Positions 8,648 to 17,628 of a stretch of 64,000 nt of DNA are shown one piece after another. Under the pieces are notes generated by a model that worked only from the letters and a program-made list of their open reading frames with translations, ran no database searches and was not told the origin of the DNA. Position 1 is the first letter of the stretch. Each line of letters starts with the position of its first letter. This stretch comes from Sphingosinicella ginsenosidimutans (GTDB lineage Bacteria; Pseudomonadota; Alphaproteobacteria; Sphingomonadales; Sphingomonadaceae): NCBI RefSeq assembly GCF_007995055.1, contig NZ_VOQQ01000001.1, forward strand, positions 2,711,001 to 2,775,000, read 5' to 3'. The position numbers and the translations under genes were made by a program.

Positions 8648-10666
8648 CTAGGGCATGTTCATGGTCAAAAGGTCGTAGGTCGCGGCGAGCTCGTCCTTCT
8701 GGTTGAACACCTGCACGGCCCAGCGAACCTCGCCCATCTCCTCGTTGCGAACGCTCTTGGACTTCACGGTCAGCTCCACCCGCATCGAATCGCCGGGATA
8801 GAGGGGGGTCAGGAAGCGCAGATTCTCGAGCCCGTAATTGGCGAGCACCGGGCCCGGCGCCGGATCGACGAACAGGCCGGCGGCGAAGGAGAGGATCAGA
8901 TAGCCGTGGGCGACCCGGCCGTCGAAGATCGGGTTCGCCTTCGCCGCCGCCTCGTCCATATGGGCGTAGAAAGTGTCGCCGGTGAAATGGGCGAAATGCT
9001 CGATCTCCTCGAGGCTGACCGTCCGGCTCGCGGTCTTGAGCGTATAGCCGATCTCCAGCTCCGAGATGCGCAGCCGGAAGGGGTGGACGTCGCCGGTCTT
9101 CTTCTCCGCCCCCGGCAGCCATTGCCCGATCACCGCCGAGAGCATGTCCGGCGATCCCTGGAGCGCGGTGCGCTGCATATAATGCTTCACGCCGCGCACC
9201 CCGCCCATCTCCTCGCCGCCGCCGGCCCGGCCGGGCCCGCCGTGGACGAGGACGGGAAGGGGGGAGCCGTGGCCGGTCGATTCCTTCGCGCTCGTTCGAT
9301 CGAGGATCACCATCCGGCCGTGATAGGCGCCGGCGCCGAGGACGAACTCGCGCGCCACCGCGCGATCGAAGGTGAAGAGCGAGAGCGCGAGGCTTCCCAT
9401 GCCACGATTGGCGAGCGCGATCGCGTCGTCGAGATCGCGATAGGGCATGATCGTGGAGACCGGCCCGAACGCCTCGACATCGTGCACCGCCGCCGATCCC
9501 CACGGATCGTCGGCGCGGAGCAGGATCGGCGAAATGAAGGCGCCGCCGCCGGGCACGGGCGCGGCGCCGGGATCGCCGGCGACGATCCGCGCCGATTTCG
9601 CGAGCTCCGCTACCGCCGCACGCACCGCGTCGCGCTGGGCGAGGCTGGCGAGCGCGCCCATCTGCACGCCTTCGTCGCGAGGATTGCCGATGCGGACCTT
9701 CGCCAGCCGTTCGGCCAGCGCCGCCTCGAGCGCATCGAGATGCTCGGCCGGCGCCATCGCGCGGCGGATGGCGGTGCATTTCTGCCCCGCCTTGGCGGTC
9801 ATCTCGCGCGCCACTTCCTTGACGAAGAGGTCGAATTCCGGCGTGCCGGGCCCGGCGTCCGGCCCGAGGATCGAGGCGTTCAGGCTGTCGCGCTCGGCGA
9901 CGAAGCGAACGCTCTCGCGGCCGATGACCGGGTGCGATTGCAGCTTCATCGCCGTCGCCGCCGATCCGGTGAAGCTCACCACGTCCTGGCAGGTCAGCGG
10001 ATCGAGCAGATCGCCCGGAATGCCGACGAGCAGCTGCACCGTGCCGGGCGGGAGCACCCCCGCATCGATCATGATCCGGAATGCCGCTTCGGTCAGATAG
10101 GCGGTCTGGCTCGCTGGCTTCACGATCGCCGGCATGCCCGCGAGCAGGGTCGGGGCGAGCTTTTCGAGCATTCCCCAGACCGGGAAATTGAACGCGTTGA
10201 TATGGATCGCGACGCCCTGGAGCGGGGTGAAGACGTGCTGGCCAACGAAGGTGCCGCCCTTCGACAATGGCTCCATCGCCCCGTCGATCAGCACCCGGCC
10301 GTTGGGCAGCTCGCGCCGGCCCTTGGAGGAGAAGGAGAAAAGGGTTCCGGCGCCGCCCTCGATGTCGATCCAGCTGTCGCTGCGCGTCGCGCCGCTTTCG
10401 TAGCTGAGCTCGTACAGCTCCTCCTTGCGCGCCATGATCGCATTGCCGAGCGCCTTCAGCATCAGCGCGCGCTCATGGAAGGTGAGCTTGCGAAGCGCCG
10501 GGCCGCCGACCTTGCGGGCGTGATCGAGCATCGCCGCATAATCGAGCCCGCTTGCGCCCGTCTCGGCGACCACCGCACCGGTCACCGCGCTGCGCACCTC
10601 TTCAAGGTCGCCCGTGCCGGAGACCCATTGGTCGGCGGCATAATTGAGCAGCTTCAGCGTCTTCAT
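8648..10666 (-). CDS. paaZ: Bifunctional oxepin-CoA hydrolase / 3-oxo-5,6-dehydrosuberyl-CoA semialdehyde dehydrogenase
   Basis: PaaZ opens the oxepin-CoA ring and oxidises the resulting aldehyde in aerobic phenylacetate catabolism. The 672-residue fusion has an NAD(P)-dependent aldehyde dehydrogenase domain (about 1-520) with the catalytic Cys in KAGQKCTAI and Glu in VAERDSLN. A MaoC-type hydratase domain (about 535-665) carries the dyad motif [13 protein letters not shown]. Length and order match the family. AGGGTGAC precedes the ATG. paaG lies upstream on the same strand, 45 bp away. Confidence 0.95.
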   Translation of the reverse strand: MKTLKLLNYAADQWVSGTGDLEEVRSAVTGAVVAETGASGLDYAAMLDHARKVGGPALRKLTFHERALMLKALGNAIMARKEELYELSYESGATRSDSWIDIEGGAGTLFSFSSKGRRELPNGRVLIDGAMEPLSKGGTFVGQHVFTPLQGVAIHINAFNFPVWGMLEKLAPTLLAGMPAIVKPASQTAYLTEAAFRIMIDAGVLPPGTVQLLVGIPGDLLDPLTCQDVVSFTGSAATAMKLQSHPVIGRESVRFVAERDSLNASILGPDAGPGTPEFDLFVKEVAREMTAKAGQKCTAIRRAMAPAEHLDALEAALAERLAKVRIGNPRDEGVQMGALASLAQRDAVRAAVAELAKSARIVAGDPGAAPVPGGGAFISPILLRADDPWGSAAVHDVEAFGPVSTIMPYRDLDDAIALANRGMGSLALSLFTFDRAVAREFVLGAGAYHGRMVILDRTSAKESTGHGSPLPVLVHGGPGRAGGGEEMGGVRGVKHYMQRTALQGSPDMLSAVIGQWLPGAEKKTGDVHPFRLRISELEIGYTLKTASRTVSLEEIEHFAHFTGDTFYAHMDEAAAKANPIFDGRVAHGYLILSFAAGLFVDPAPGPVLANYGLENLRFLTPLYPGDSMRVELTVKSKSVRNEEMGEVRWAVQVFNQKDELAATYDLLTMNMP

Positions 10667-10711
10667 CTTGTCACCCTAACAAAAAGGCCGGGGGGTTGAG
10701 CTGTGCACGGG

Positions 10712-11491
10712 CTATTTACCCGTGAAATTCGGCGTTCTTTTTTCCATGAACGCGGCCACGCCCTCGCGATAATCGTCGCTGAACCCCAGCTCGCGCATCG
10801 CATCGCGCTGGCGATCGAGCTCGGCATCGAGGCTCTGGCCCCAGCTCGCCCGGATCATCGCCTTGATCTTCGCGAGCCCGCGCGTCGGGCCGGCGGCGAA
10901 GCGCGCGGCGAGCGAATCCACCTCGGCATCGAGCGCCTCGTCCGCCACCGCCTTCCAGATCAGGCCCCAGGCCGCGGCGCGATCGGCCTCGATCGGCTCG
11001 CCGGTCAGCGCCAGGCCGAGCGCCCGCGCCTGGCCGACAAGGCGCGGGAGGACCCAGGTGCCGCCGCTGTCCGGAATGAGGCCGATCGCCGCGAAGCTCT
11101 GGATGAACTTCGCGCTCTTCGCCGCGATCACGATGTCGCAGGCCAGCGCGATGTTCGCCCCGGCACCGGCCGCGACCCCGTTCACGCGCGCGATCACCGG
11201 CATCGGCAGCGACACGAGCCGGCGGATCAGCGGATTGTAATAGGTCTCCACCGAATGGCCGAGATCGACCGCCTCGCCGGGGGCGACGGCGCGGTCGCCC
11301 AGATCCTGCCCCGCGCAGAAGCCGCGCCCCGCGCCCGTGAGGATCAGGCAGCGCGCCTCATCGAGGCTCTCCAGCGCCGCGGCGACCTCCTCGTGCATCC
11401 GCACGGTGAAGCTGTTGAGCCGATCCGGCCGGTTCAGCGTCAGGCGCGCGACGCCGGCCTCCACCTTGAAGTCGATGGTCTCATAGGTCAT
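10712..11491 (-). CDS. paaG: 1,2-epoxyphenylacetyl-CoA isomerase (enoyl-CoA hydratase/isomerase family)
   Basis: PaaG converts the ring-1,2-epoxide made by PaaABCE into oxepin-CoA, the PaaZ substrate. The 259-residue crotonase-fold protein has the oxyanion-hole segments [12 protein letters not shown] and [21 protein letters not shown] is the pattern characteristic of PaaG rather than of general FadB/PaaF hydratases. The acidic residue in IPDSGGTW is in the usual catalytic position. It is probably transcribed with paaZ and is divergent from the thiolase gene. Confidence 0.9.
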   Translation of the reverse strand: MTYETIDFKVEAGVARLTLNRPDRLNSFTVRMHEEVAAALESLDEARCLILTGAGRGFCAGQDLGDRAVAPGEAVDLGHSVETYYNPLIRRLVSLPMPVIARVNGVAAGAGANIALACDIVIAAKSAKFIQSFAAIGLIPDSGGTWVLPRLVGQARALGLALTGEPIEADRAAAWGLIWKAVADEALDAEVDSLAARFAAGPTRGLAKIKAMIRASWGQSLDAELDRQRDAMRELGFSDDYREGVAAFMEKRTPNFTGK

Positions 11492-11562
11492 GGCTTCCTC
11501 CTAACCCGCCATCGTCCCATTACAAACCTCTTCGTCCCGAGCGGATGGGTTGGAGACTGCTG

Positions 11563-12765
11563 ATGACCCAAGCCTATATCTGCGATGCGATCCGGACCCC
11601 GATCGGACGCTATGGCGGCAGCCTCTCGTCGGTCCGTGCCGACGATCTCGCCGCGCACCCGATCAGGGCGCTGATCGAACGCAATCCAGGCGTCGACTGG
11701 GGTGCGCTCGAGGATGTGATCTACGGCTGCGCCAACCAGGCGGGCGAGGACAATCGCAACGTCGCGCGCATGGCGGGGCTGCTCGCCGGGCTGCCGGAGA
11801 CGGCGGGCGGCGTGACGCTGAACCGGCTCTGCGGCTCCGGCCTCGATGCGGTCGCGATGGCGGCGCGGACGATCCGCAGCGGGGAGGGCGGCCTGATCGT
11901 CGCCGGCGGCGTCGAGAGCATGAGCCGCGCCCCCTTCGTCGTCGCCAAGGCGACCAGCGCCTTCGATCGCAAGGCGGAGATGTACGACACGACGATCGGC
12001 TGGCGCTTCGTCAACAAGCTGATGAAGGCGCAGTTCGGCGTCGATTCGATGCCCGAGACGGCCGAGAATGTGGCCGAGGAATTCGGTATAAGCCGCGAGG
12101 ATCAGGACGCTTTCGCGGCCGAGAGCCAGCGCCGCGCCGCCGCCGCGCAAGGCAATGGCCGCCTCGCCGCGGAGATCGCGCCGGTTTCGATCCCCCAGCG
12201 CAAGGGCGACCCCATCATCGTCGACCGCGACGAGCATCCGCGCGAGACCAGCGCCGAGGCGCTGGCGAAGCTGAAGCCGATCGTGAAGGAAGGCGGCACC
12301 GTCACCGCCGGCAACGCCTCGGGAGTCAATGACGGCGCCGCGGCCTTGCTCATCGCCTCGGAGGAAGCCGCGAAGGCCAACGGCCTGACGCCCCGCGCCC
12401 GCATCCTCGGCGCCGCCGTCGCCGGCGTGCCGCCCCGCATCATGGGCATCGGCCCCGCACCGGCGAGCGAAAAGCTGCTCGCCCGCCTCGGCCTCGGCGT
12501 TGACCAGATCGACGTCATCGAGCTCAACGAAGCCTTCGCCGCCCAGGGCCTCGCCGTGATGCGCCGCCTCGGCCTTCGCGACGACGCGCCGCACGTCAAC
12601 CCGAACGGCGGCGCCATCGCCCTCGGCCACCCCCTCGGCATGTCCGGCGCCCGCCTCGCTTTGACCGCGACCGAGGAACTGCACCGCAAGGGCGGCCGCT
12701 ACGCCCTCTGCACGATGTGCATCGGCGTGGGGCAGGGTATCGCGATGGTGATCGAGCGGGTGTGA
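11563..12765 (+). CDS. paaJ: 3-oxoadipyl-CoA / 3-oxo-5,6-dehydrosuberyl-CoA thiolase
   Basis: A 400-residue thiolase that cleaves the two beta-keto-CoA intermediates of the phenylacetate route and can also finish the beta-ketoadipate pathway (as PcaF). The nucleophilic Cys is in [10 protein letters not shown]. The His and second Cys motifs are [11 protein letters not shown] and [10 protein letters not shown], and NEAFAAQG is intact. The start [12 protein letters not shown] at 11563 is chosen over an upstream ATG because GGAG lies 8 bases before it. It is divergent from paaG, with about 70 bp between them. Confidence 0.9.
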   Translation: MTQAYICDAIRTPIGRYGGSLSSVRADDLAAHPIRALIERNPGVDWGALEDVIYGCANQAGEDNRNVARMAGLLAGLPETAGGVTLNRLCGSGLDAVAMAARTIRSGEGGLIVAGGVESMSRAPFVVAKATSAFDRKAEMYDTTIGWRFVNKLMKAQFGVDSMPETAENVAEEFGISREDQDAFAAESQRRAAAAQGNGRLAAEIAPVSIPQRKGDPIIVDRDEHPRETSAEALAKLKPIVKEGGTVTAGNASGVNDGAAALLIASEEAAKANGLTPRARILGAAVAGVPPRIMGIGPAPASEKLLARLGLGVDQIDVIELNEAFAAQGLAVMRRLGLRDDAPHVNPNGGAIALGHPLGMSGARLALTATEELHRKGGRYALCTMCIGVGQGIAMVIERV

Positions 12766-12795
12766 TATAATTTGCGCGATGAGGGGGGAAGAGAC

Positions 12796-13215
12796 ATGAA
12801 TTTTATCGGAATTAGATCCATCTTGCTCATCTTGGGTACGAGTTTAGCCGTTACGCTCGTGCCGTCGTCGGGTCTCGCTCAGCGTATATCGACACAGGAA
12901 GCTCGGGCCCGCGTCGCGTCGGTTCGAGCCGATGAGGCCCGTATCATCGAACGTTATCCTGCCCTGTCGAGAATAGACCAGGCCGTTAGGAGCGATTGTG
13001 CGGCAAAGAATGAGGGAACATCCGCCGACAGCGACTTTTGCGGTTGCGCGGCCGCTGTCACGATGAGCCTCTGGCGGAGCGGCATCGATCCGCAGATGAT
13101 CACGCGGCTTCAGGACTATCTCAGCCATCCGGAGACGGTCGCGCCGGATAGCTTCCTGGCCTATCAGGGACCGGAACTCTATCGGCCGTTATGCGCGCTC
13201 GCCCTGAGGCGGTAG
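12796..13215 (+). CDS. Exported hypothetical protein inside the paa region
   Basis: I do not recognise this 139-residue protein. It has a clear signal peptide (MNFIGIRSILLILGTSLAV and onward, ending near SSGLAQ). The mature part is a small, largely helical domain with cysteines at SDCAAK, DFCGCAA and PLCALA, which could form disulfides in the periplasm. GGGGGAAG precedes the ATG. Its first 80 bases are clearly richer in A/T than the flanking paa genes, which suggests acquisition from elsewhere. It is not a known paa function and lies 30 bp after the thiolase gene. Confidence 0.7.
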   Translation: MNFIGIRSILLILGTSLAVTLVPSSGLAQRISTQEARARVASVRADEARIIERYPALSRIDQAVRSDCAAKNEGTSADSDFCGCAAAVTMSLWRSGIDPQMITRLQDYLSHPETVAPDSFLAYQGPELYRPLCALALRR

Positions 13216-13241
13216 GAGGCGTCCCGGAGCGCCTATTCTTT

Positions 13242-13253
13242 GACCGATCGGTC
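13242..13253 (+). promoter_or_regulatory. Probable PaaR operator ahead of paaA
   Basis: GACCGATCGGTC is a perfect 12-bp palindrome located 36-47 bp upstream of the paaA ATG. Palindromes of the type ACCG-n-CGGT are common operators for TetR-family repressors, and a TetR gene closes this cluster at 17.0-17.6 kb. I infer that this repressor, relieved by phenylacetyl-CoA in the known PaaR systems, acts here. I found no second copy in front of paaZ/paaG or the thiolase gene. Confidence 0.6.
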
Positions 13254-13288
13254 GATTAATGCTATGCAGGCGTCCAAGGAGCTGGCGC

Positions 13289-14269
13289 ATGTACACCACC
13301 GAGATGCAGAAGACGGCGCAAATCGCCTCCACCGAGGAACCCGACAAGCTTGCAGCCTTCGAGGCGCGGGTCGCGGCGGACGAGTTTATCGAGCCGAAGG
13401 ACTGGATGCCCGAGGCCTATCGCCGGACGCTCACCCGGCAGATCAGCCAGCACGCGCATAGCGAGATCGTCGGGATGCTGCCGGAGGGGAACTGGATCAC
13501 GCGCGCCCCCTCGCTGCGGCGCAAGGCGATCCTGCTCGCCAAGGTGCAGGACGAGGCGGGGCACGGCCTCTATCTCTATTCGGCCGCCGAGACATTGGGC
13601 ACGAGCCGCGAGGAGATGATCGAGGCGCTCCATTCGGGCAAGGCCAAGTACAGCACCATCTTCAACTATCCGACGCTCACCTGGGCGGATATCGGCGCGA
13701 TCGGCTGGCTGGTCGATGGCGCGGCGATCATGAACCAGGTGCCGCTGCAGCGCACCTCCTACGGTCCCTATGCCCGCGCGATGGTCCGCGTCTGCAAGGA
13801 GGAGAGCTTCCACCAGCGCCAGGGCTATGAGATCATGATGCACCTCGCCGCCGGAACCCCGGCACAGAAGCGGATGGCGCAGGATGCGCTCGATCGCTGG
13901 TGGTGGCCCTCCTTGATGATGTTCGGGCCGACCGACGACAACAGCCCGAACACGGCCCAGTCGATGCGCTGGCGGATCAAGCGCGACACCAATGACGAAC
14001 TTCGCCAGAAATTCGTCGACATCACCGTGCCGCAGGCGGACGCGATCGGCCTTTCCGTGCCGGACCCCGAGCTCAGGTGGAACGAGGACAAGGGCGGCTA
14101 TGATTTCGGGCCGGTCGACTGGGAGGAATTCTACGCGGTCGTGCGCGGCGAGGGGCCGGTCGCGAAGGAGCGGATGAAGGCCCGCCGCGAGGCATGGGAA
14201 GAGGGCGCCTGGGTTCGCGAGGCCGCCGCCGCTTATGCGGAGAAGCATGCGGCAAGGCGGGCGGCGTGA
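13289..14269 (+). CDS. paaA: Phenylacetyl-CoA 1,2-epoxidase catalytic subunit PaaA
   Basis: This is the diiron subunit of the multicomponent monooxygenase that epoxidises the ring of phenylacetyl-CoA. The 326-residue protein begins MYTTEMQK and has an AAGGAG site 8 bases upstream. The ferritin-like four-helix core contains the metal-ligand motifs [12 protein letters not shown] and [13 protein letters not shown]. The conserved [12 protein letters not shown] segment is present. It starts the paaABCDE operon, directly behind the TetR-type palindrome. Confidence 0.96.
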   Translation: MYTTEMQKTAQIASTEEPDKLAAFEARVAADEFIEPKDWMPEAYRRTLTRQISQHAHSEIVGMLPEGNWITRAPSLRRKAILLAKVQDEAGHGLYLYSAAETLGTSREEMIEALHSGKAKYSTIFNYPTLTWADIGAIGWLVDGAAIMNQVPLQRTSYGPYARAMVRVCKEESFHQRQGYEIMMHLAAGTPAQKRMAQDALDRWWWPSLMMFGPTDDNSPNTAQSMRWRIKRDTNDELRQKFVDITVPQADAIGLSVPDPELRWNEDKGGYDFGPVDWEEFYAVVRGEGPVAKERMKARREAWEEGAWVREAAAAYAEKHAARRAA

Positions 14270-14280
14270 CAGCCGTTCTT

Positions 14281-14365
14281 CGTCATTGCGAGCGTAGCGA
14301 AGCAATCCAACGCGGCGGCTGGTGCCTGTTCGGATTGCCGCGTCGCTTCGCTCCTCGCAATGACG
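14281..14365 (+). repeat. REP-like imperfect palindrome between paaA and paaB
   Basis: The left arm CGTCATTGCGAGCGTAGCG (extending to 14309) is answered by a right arm ending CTCCTCGCAATGACG at 14331-14365. Together they form a long imperfect hairpin with a loop of about 22 bases. Inverted elements with exactly these CGTCATTGCGAGC ends are a common intergenic repeat in sphingomonad genomes, as I recall them. This one fills most of the 115-bp gap inside an operon whose other genes overlap or abut. Confidence 0.75.
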
Positions 14366-14384
14366 GCTTCAGGGAGCAGGCGGC

Positions 14385-14669
14385 ATGAGCAAGGATTGGC
14401 CGCTCTGGGAAGTGTTCGTCCGCGCCAAAGGCGGGATGTCGCACCGCCATGTCGGATCGGTCCACGCGCCCGATGCGGAGATCGCGCTTCGGCACGCGCG
14501 CGACACCTATACGCGGCGCCAGGAGGGGGTCAGCCTGTGGGTCGTCCCCTCGGCCGAAATCACCGCCTCCGATCCGTCGGATGATGCCGCCATGTTCGAT
14601 CCGGCGGAGGACAAGATCTATCGCCACCCGACCTTCTACAACATCCCCGACGACGTGAAGCATATATGA
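14385..14669 (+). CDS. paaB: Phenylacetyl-CoA epoxidase subunit PaaB
   Basis: PaaB is a small structural subunit thought to bridge PaaAC dimers in the epoxidase. It is 94 residues long, as expected. It opens MSKDWPLWEVFVRAKGGMSHRH and includes HARDTYTRRQEGVSLWVVP, both family hallmarks. AGGGAGCAGG lies upstream of the ATG. Its stop overlaps the paaC start by 4 bp (ATGA). Confidence 0.96.
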   Translation: MSKDWPLWEVFVRAKGGMSHRHVGSVHAPDAEIALRHARDTYTRRQEGVSLWVVPSAEITASDPSDDAAMFDPAEDKIYRHPTFYNIPDDVKHI

Positions 14670-15460
14670 AGGACGAGACCCGCACCCAAAATCCTCCCCG
14701 TGCCGGGGAGAATTTGGTGCTGTTCGATACGCTCCTCCGCCTCGGGGACGACTCGCTGATCCTCGGCCAGCGTCTCTCTGAATGGTGCGGACATGCGCCG
14801 TCGGTGGAGGTCGATCTCAGCCTCGCGAACATGGGGCTCGACCTGATCGGCCAGGCGACGCATTTCCTGGGCGCCGCCGGTGCTGCCGAGGGTAGGGGGC
14901 GCGACGGCGATGCGCTCGCCTTCCGGCGCGACGTGCTCGATTTCCGCAATTGCTGGCTGGTCGAGCAGCCCAATGGCGATTTCGCGCAGACGATGGCGCG
15001 CCAGTTCCTTTTCTCGACCTGGCAGCAGATGCTGTTCGATCGGCTCACGGCCTCGACCGACGCGACCATCGCCGCCATTGCCGCCAAGGCGGTGAAGGAA
15101 GTCACCTATCATGCCGAGCTTGCGGCGGAATGGGTGGTCCGGCTCGGCGACGGCACCGAGGAGAGCCGGCGGCGGATGGCGGCCGGGCTCGACTGGATGT
15201 GGCGCTTCATCCCCGAATTGTTCGAGATGGACGAGATCGCGACCGAGGCCGCCGAGCGCGGCATCGGCACCGACGTGACGCTGTTTCGCGCCGATTATGA
15301 CGCGCGCATCGCCGCGGTGCTCGCCGAGGCGACGCTGGAGGCGCCCAAGGACCAGCGGCCGATCGTCGGCGGCCGGCGCGGCCACCATAGCGAGCATCTC
15401 GGCCACATCCTCGCGCCGATGCAGTTCCTCCAGCGCACCTATCCGGACGCGACATGGTAG
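14666..15460 (+). CDS. paaC: Phenylacetyl-CoA epoxidase structural subunit PaaC
   Basis: PaaC has the same four-helix fold as PaaA but no complete diiron site. It pairs with PaaA and binds the reductase. The 264-residue protein has an N-terminal extension of about 12 residues before VLFDTLLRLGDDSLILGQRLSEW. The motif YHAELAAEWVVRLGDGTEES is typical. It overlaps paaB by 4 bp and paaD by 7 bp, so translation along this operon is coupled. Confidence 0.94.
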   Translation: MKDETRTQNPPRAGENLVLFDTLLRLGDDSLILGQRLSEWCGHAPSVEVDLSLANMGLDLIGQATHFLGAAGAAEGRGRDGDALAFRRDVLDFRNCWLVEQPNGDFAQTMARQFLFSTWQQMLFDRLTASTDATIAAIAAKAVKEVTYHAELAAEWVVRLGDGTEESRRRMAAGLDWMWRFIPELFEMDEIATEAAERGIGTDVTLFRADYDARIAAVLAEATLEAPKDQRPIVGGRRGHHSEHLGHILAPMQFLQRTYPDATW

Positions 15461-15942
15461 CCGCCGATCACGCTGGCTTGCGGTCGCTCGGGAAGAACGA
15501 GGTCGTGGGTCGCATCCGGGCGGTTCTGGAGCAGGTCCCCGATCCCGAGATACCGGCGCTTTCGATCGTCGATCTCGGCATCGTTCGTGACGTGACGCCG
15601 GCACGCGTGCTGCTGACGCCGACCTATACCGGCTGTCCCGCGACCCTCGCGATCGAGGCGATGGTGCGCATCGCGCTCGATCAGTCGGGCTTCGGGGACG
15701 TCGGGATCGAAACCACCTTGTCGCCGCCCTGGACGACCGACTGGATCAGCGCGGAGGGCCGCGCGAAGCTCAAGGCCTATGGAATCGCCCCGCCAGTCCC
15801 GGCCGGCACACGCGCCGTCGAATGCCCGCAATGCGGATCGACGGCGACCGAGGAGGTGAGCCGCTTCGGTTCGACCCCGTGCAAGGCGCAATGGCGCTGC
15901 CGCGACTGCCTCGAGCCGTTCGACCTGTTCAAGTGCCACTGA
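15454..15942 (+). CDS. paaD: PaaD, maturation factor for the phenylacetyl-CoA epoxidase
   Basis: PaaD is needed for active epoxidase and is thought to help iron or Fe-S cofactor assembly. The 162-residue protein has a MIP18/SufT-like domain (DPEIPALSIVDLGIV, TPTYTGCPA). A C-terminal zinc-ribbon-like segment has two CxxC pairs, CPQCG and CRDC, plus a final Cys in FKCH. It overlaps the end of paaC by 7 bp and is followed by paaE after 1 bp. Confidence 0.93.
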   Translation: MVAADHAGLRSLGKNEVVGRIRAVLEQVPDPEIPALSIVDLGIVRDVTPARVLLTPTYTGCPATLAIEAMVRIALDQSGFGDVGIETTLSPPWTTDWISAEGRAKLKAYGIAPPVPAGTRAVECPQCGSTATEEVSRFGSTPCKAQWRCRDCLEPFDLFKCH

Positions 15943-15943
15943 G

Positions 15944-17020
15944 ATGAGCGCCGGTTTCCACACCCTCACCATCGCCGAAGTGATCGACGAGACCGCCGAG
16001 GCCCGCTCGATCCGCTTCGCCGTGCCGGATGATCTGCGGGAGACCTTCAAATTCAAGCCAGGCCAGCATTTGACGCTCAAGGCTGAGATCGAAAATGAAG
16101 ATGTCCGCCGCAATTATTCGCTCTGCGTCGCGCCGCAGGACGGGATGCTCACCGTCACCGTCAAAAGGATTGCCGGCGGGCTCTTCTCCAATTGGGCGAA
16201 CGACAGGCTGAAGCCCGGCGACGCGATCGAGGTGATGCCGCCGCACGGCAGCTTCACGCGCGATTTCGACGCGGCCGCCGCCAATCATTATGTCGCCTTT
16301 GCCGGCGGCTCGGGCATCACGCCGGTCATGTCGCTGCTAAAATCGGCCATGCTCGACGAGCCGAAGAGCCGGTTCACGCTCTTCTACGGCAATCGCGACA
16401 GCAGCTCGATCATCTTCCTCGACGCGCTCGCGCAGCTCAAGAATCGTTTCATGGATCGGCTGGAAGTCCATCATTTCCTTGCGGAAGAGGCCGAGGATAT
16501 CGCCTTGTTCAACGGGATGCTCGATCGCGCGAAGTGCGACGAGATCCTGGAAATGCTGGTCGACCCCGCCGAGGCCGCGGCCTTCTTCATCTGCGGGCCA
16601 GGGCCGATGATGGACGCGGCGGAGGAAGCGCTGCTCGCGCGCGGCGTCGATCGCGACCGCATCCATATCGAGCGGTTCACCGCCGGCCGCACCTCGGCGA
16701 TGGCCCAGGCGCAGATGCAGGCGCTGAGCCGCGAGGCATCCGGGGCCGCGATGACGGTGACCCTCGACGGACGCACGCGTCGCGTCGCCTTCGATGCCGC
16801 GGCGGGGAACATCCTCGATTCCGCGCGCGCCGCCGGCCTGCCCGCGCCCTTCGCCTGCAAGGCGGGCGTCTGCGCGACCTGCCGGGCGAAGGTCGTCTCG
16901 GGCGAGGTCGAAATGGCGGCGCGCTATGGGCTGACGGACGAAGAGGTGGCGGCAGGCTATGTGCTGACCTGCCAGTCGGTGCCCAAAAGCGGGGACGTCG
17001 TCATCGATTACGACGCCTGA
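15944..17020 (+). CDS. paaE: Phenylacetyl-CoA epoxidase reductase PaaE
   Basis: PaaE passes electrons from NAD(P)H through FAD and a 2Fe-2S cluster to PaaA. The 358-residue protein has the FAD-binding motif RRNYSLC, an NAD-binding domain (FAGGSGITPVMS, FFICGPGPMMDAAEEAL) and a C-terminal plant-type ferredoxin domain with Cys spacing CKAGVCATC and a later Cys in VLTCQS. Its last 13 bp overlap the end of the convergent paaR gene. Confidence 0.95.
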   Translation: MSAGFHTLTIAEVIDETAEARSIRFAVPDDLRETFKFKPGQHLTLKAEIENEDVRRNYSLCVAPQDGMLTVTVKRIAGGLFSNWANDRLKPGDAIEVMPPHGSFTRDFDAAAANHYVAFAGGSGITPVMSLLKSAMLDEPKSRFTLFYGNRDSSSIIFLDALAQLKNRFMDRLEVHHFLAEEAEDIALFNGMLDRAKCDEILEMLVDPAEAAAFFICGPGPMMDAAEEALLARGVDRDRIHIERFTAGRTSAMAQAQMQALSREASGAAMTVTLDGRTRRVAFDAAAGNILDSARAAGLPAPFACKAGVCATCRAKVVSGEVEMAARYGLTDEEVAAGYVLTCQSVPKSGDVVIDYDA

Positions 17021-17583
17021 ATTCCGCCGAGCATGATCTCCACGGCGAGATCGGCGAGCGCGTCGGCGGTGAGCGCGCCGTCCGGACGAAACCAGCTGTG
17101 CGTCCAGTTGATCATGCCGAAGAAGAGCATCGCGATGGGCATCGCCGGCGCGTCGGGACGCAACGCCTCGATCGGGCCGACGACCGCCGCGATGATCCGC
17201 CGCTGGCGCGCCACCACCTCCGCCCGCCGCGCCGGCGGGAGATTGTCGAGCTCGTTCAGCAGCACCTTGTGGCGATCCTCCGCGCCGACATAGAGCCGCA
17301 TGAAAGCGCGTGTCAGCGCGCGGAGCCGCGCCTTCGCATCCCCGCTTTGCGTCGCTCCCTCCGCGGCCGCGACCAGATCGTCGAGATGTGACGTCATGAC
17401 GGCGTAAAGCACGTCATCCTTTGACGGAAAATAGTGATAGACGAGCGACTTGGACGTGCCGCAGGCCTTGGCGAGATCGGCCATCGAGGCGCCTGAAAAG
17501 CCCCGCGCGGCAAACAGGCGCGCCGCGGCATCGAGGATCGCCTCGCGCCGCTTGTCGTAATCGGGCGATTGGGGCCGCGCCAT
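17008..17583 (-). CDS. paaR: TetR/AcrR-family repressor, probable PaaR
   Basis: A 191-residue regulator. The N-terminal helix-turn-helix is standard TetR (MADLAKACGTSKSLVYHYFPSKDDVL, about residues 34-58). The C-terminal ligand domain (LPPARRAEVVARQRRI, MLFFGMINWTHSWF) resembles PaaR-type sensors of phenylacetyl-CoA. The gene lies at the end of the paa operon on the opposite strand and overlaps paaE by 13 bp, so their 3-prime ends are antisense to each other. The palindrome before paaA is its likely target. Confidence 0.8.
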   Translation of the reverse strand: MARPQSPDYDKRREAILDAAARLFAARGFSGASMADLAKACGTSKSLVYHYFPSKDDVLYAVMTSHLDDLVAAAEGATQSGDAKARLRALTRAFMRLYVGAEDRHKVLLNELDNLPPARRAEVVARQRRIIAAVVGPIEALRPDAPAMPIAMLFFGMINWTHSWFRPDGALTADALADLAVEIMLGGIQAS

Positions 17584-17628
17584 GCCCTCACCCTAGGGCT
17601 GCGGCGCGCCTGCTGCCAAGGCCGCGGA

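Noticed and set aside
6969..9779. A 936-codon minus-strand frame antisense to the MFS gene and in another frame through paaZ
   Set aside because: Its product is extremely rich in Arg, Gly and Ala with no recognisable domain. It overlaps two well-supported genes and follows from GC-rich third positions.
7823..10699. A 958-codon plus-strand frame antisense to paaZ
   Set aside because: It starts inside the MFS gene in another frame and its composition is that of a GC-driven shadow; paaZ has full catalytic motifs on the other strand.
13259..13288. Upstream ATG extension of paaA
   Set aside because: The ATG at 13289 has an AAGGAG site at ideal distance and gives the family-typical N-terminus. 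The extension would also run back almost to the operator.
14281..14365. Insertion sequence or MITE remnant between paaA and paaB
   Set aside because: No transposase fragment and no flanking target-site duplication were seen; the element fits an intergenic REP-like palindrome better.
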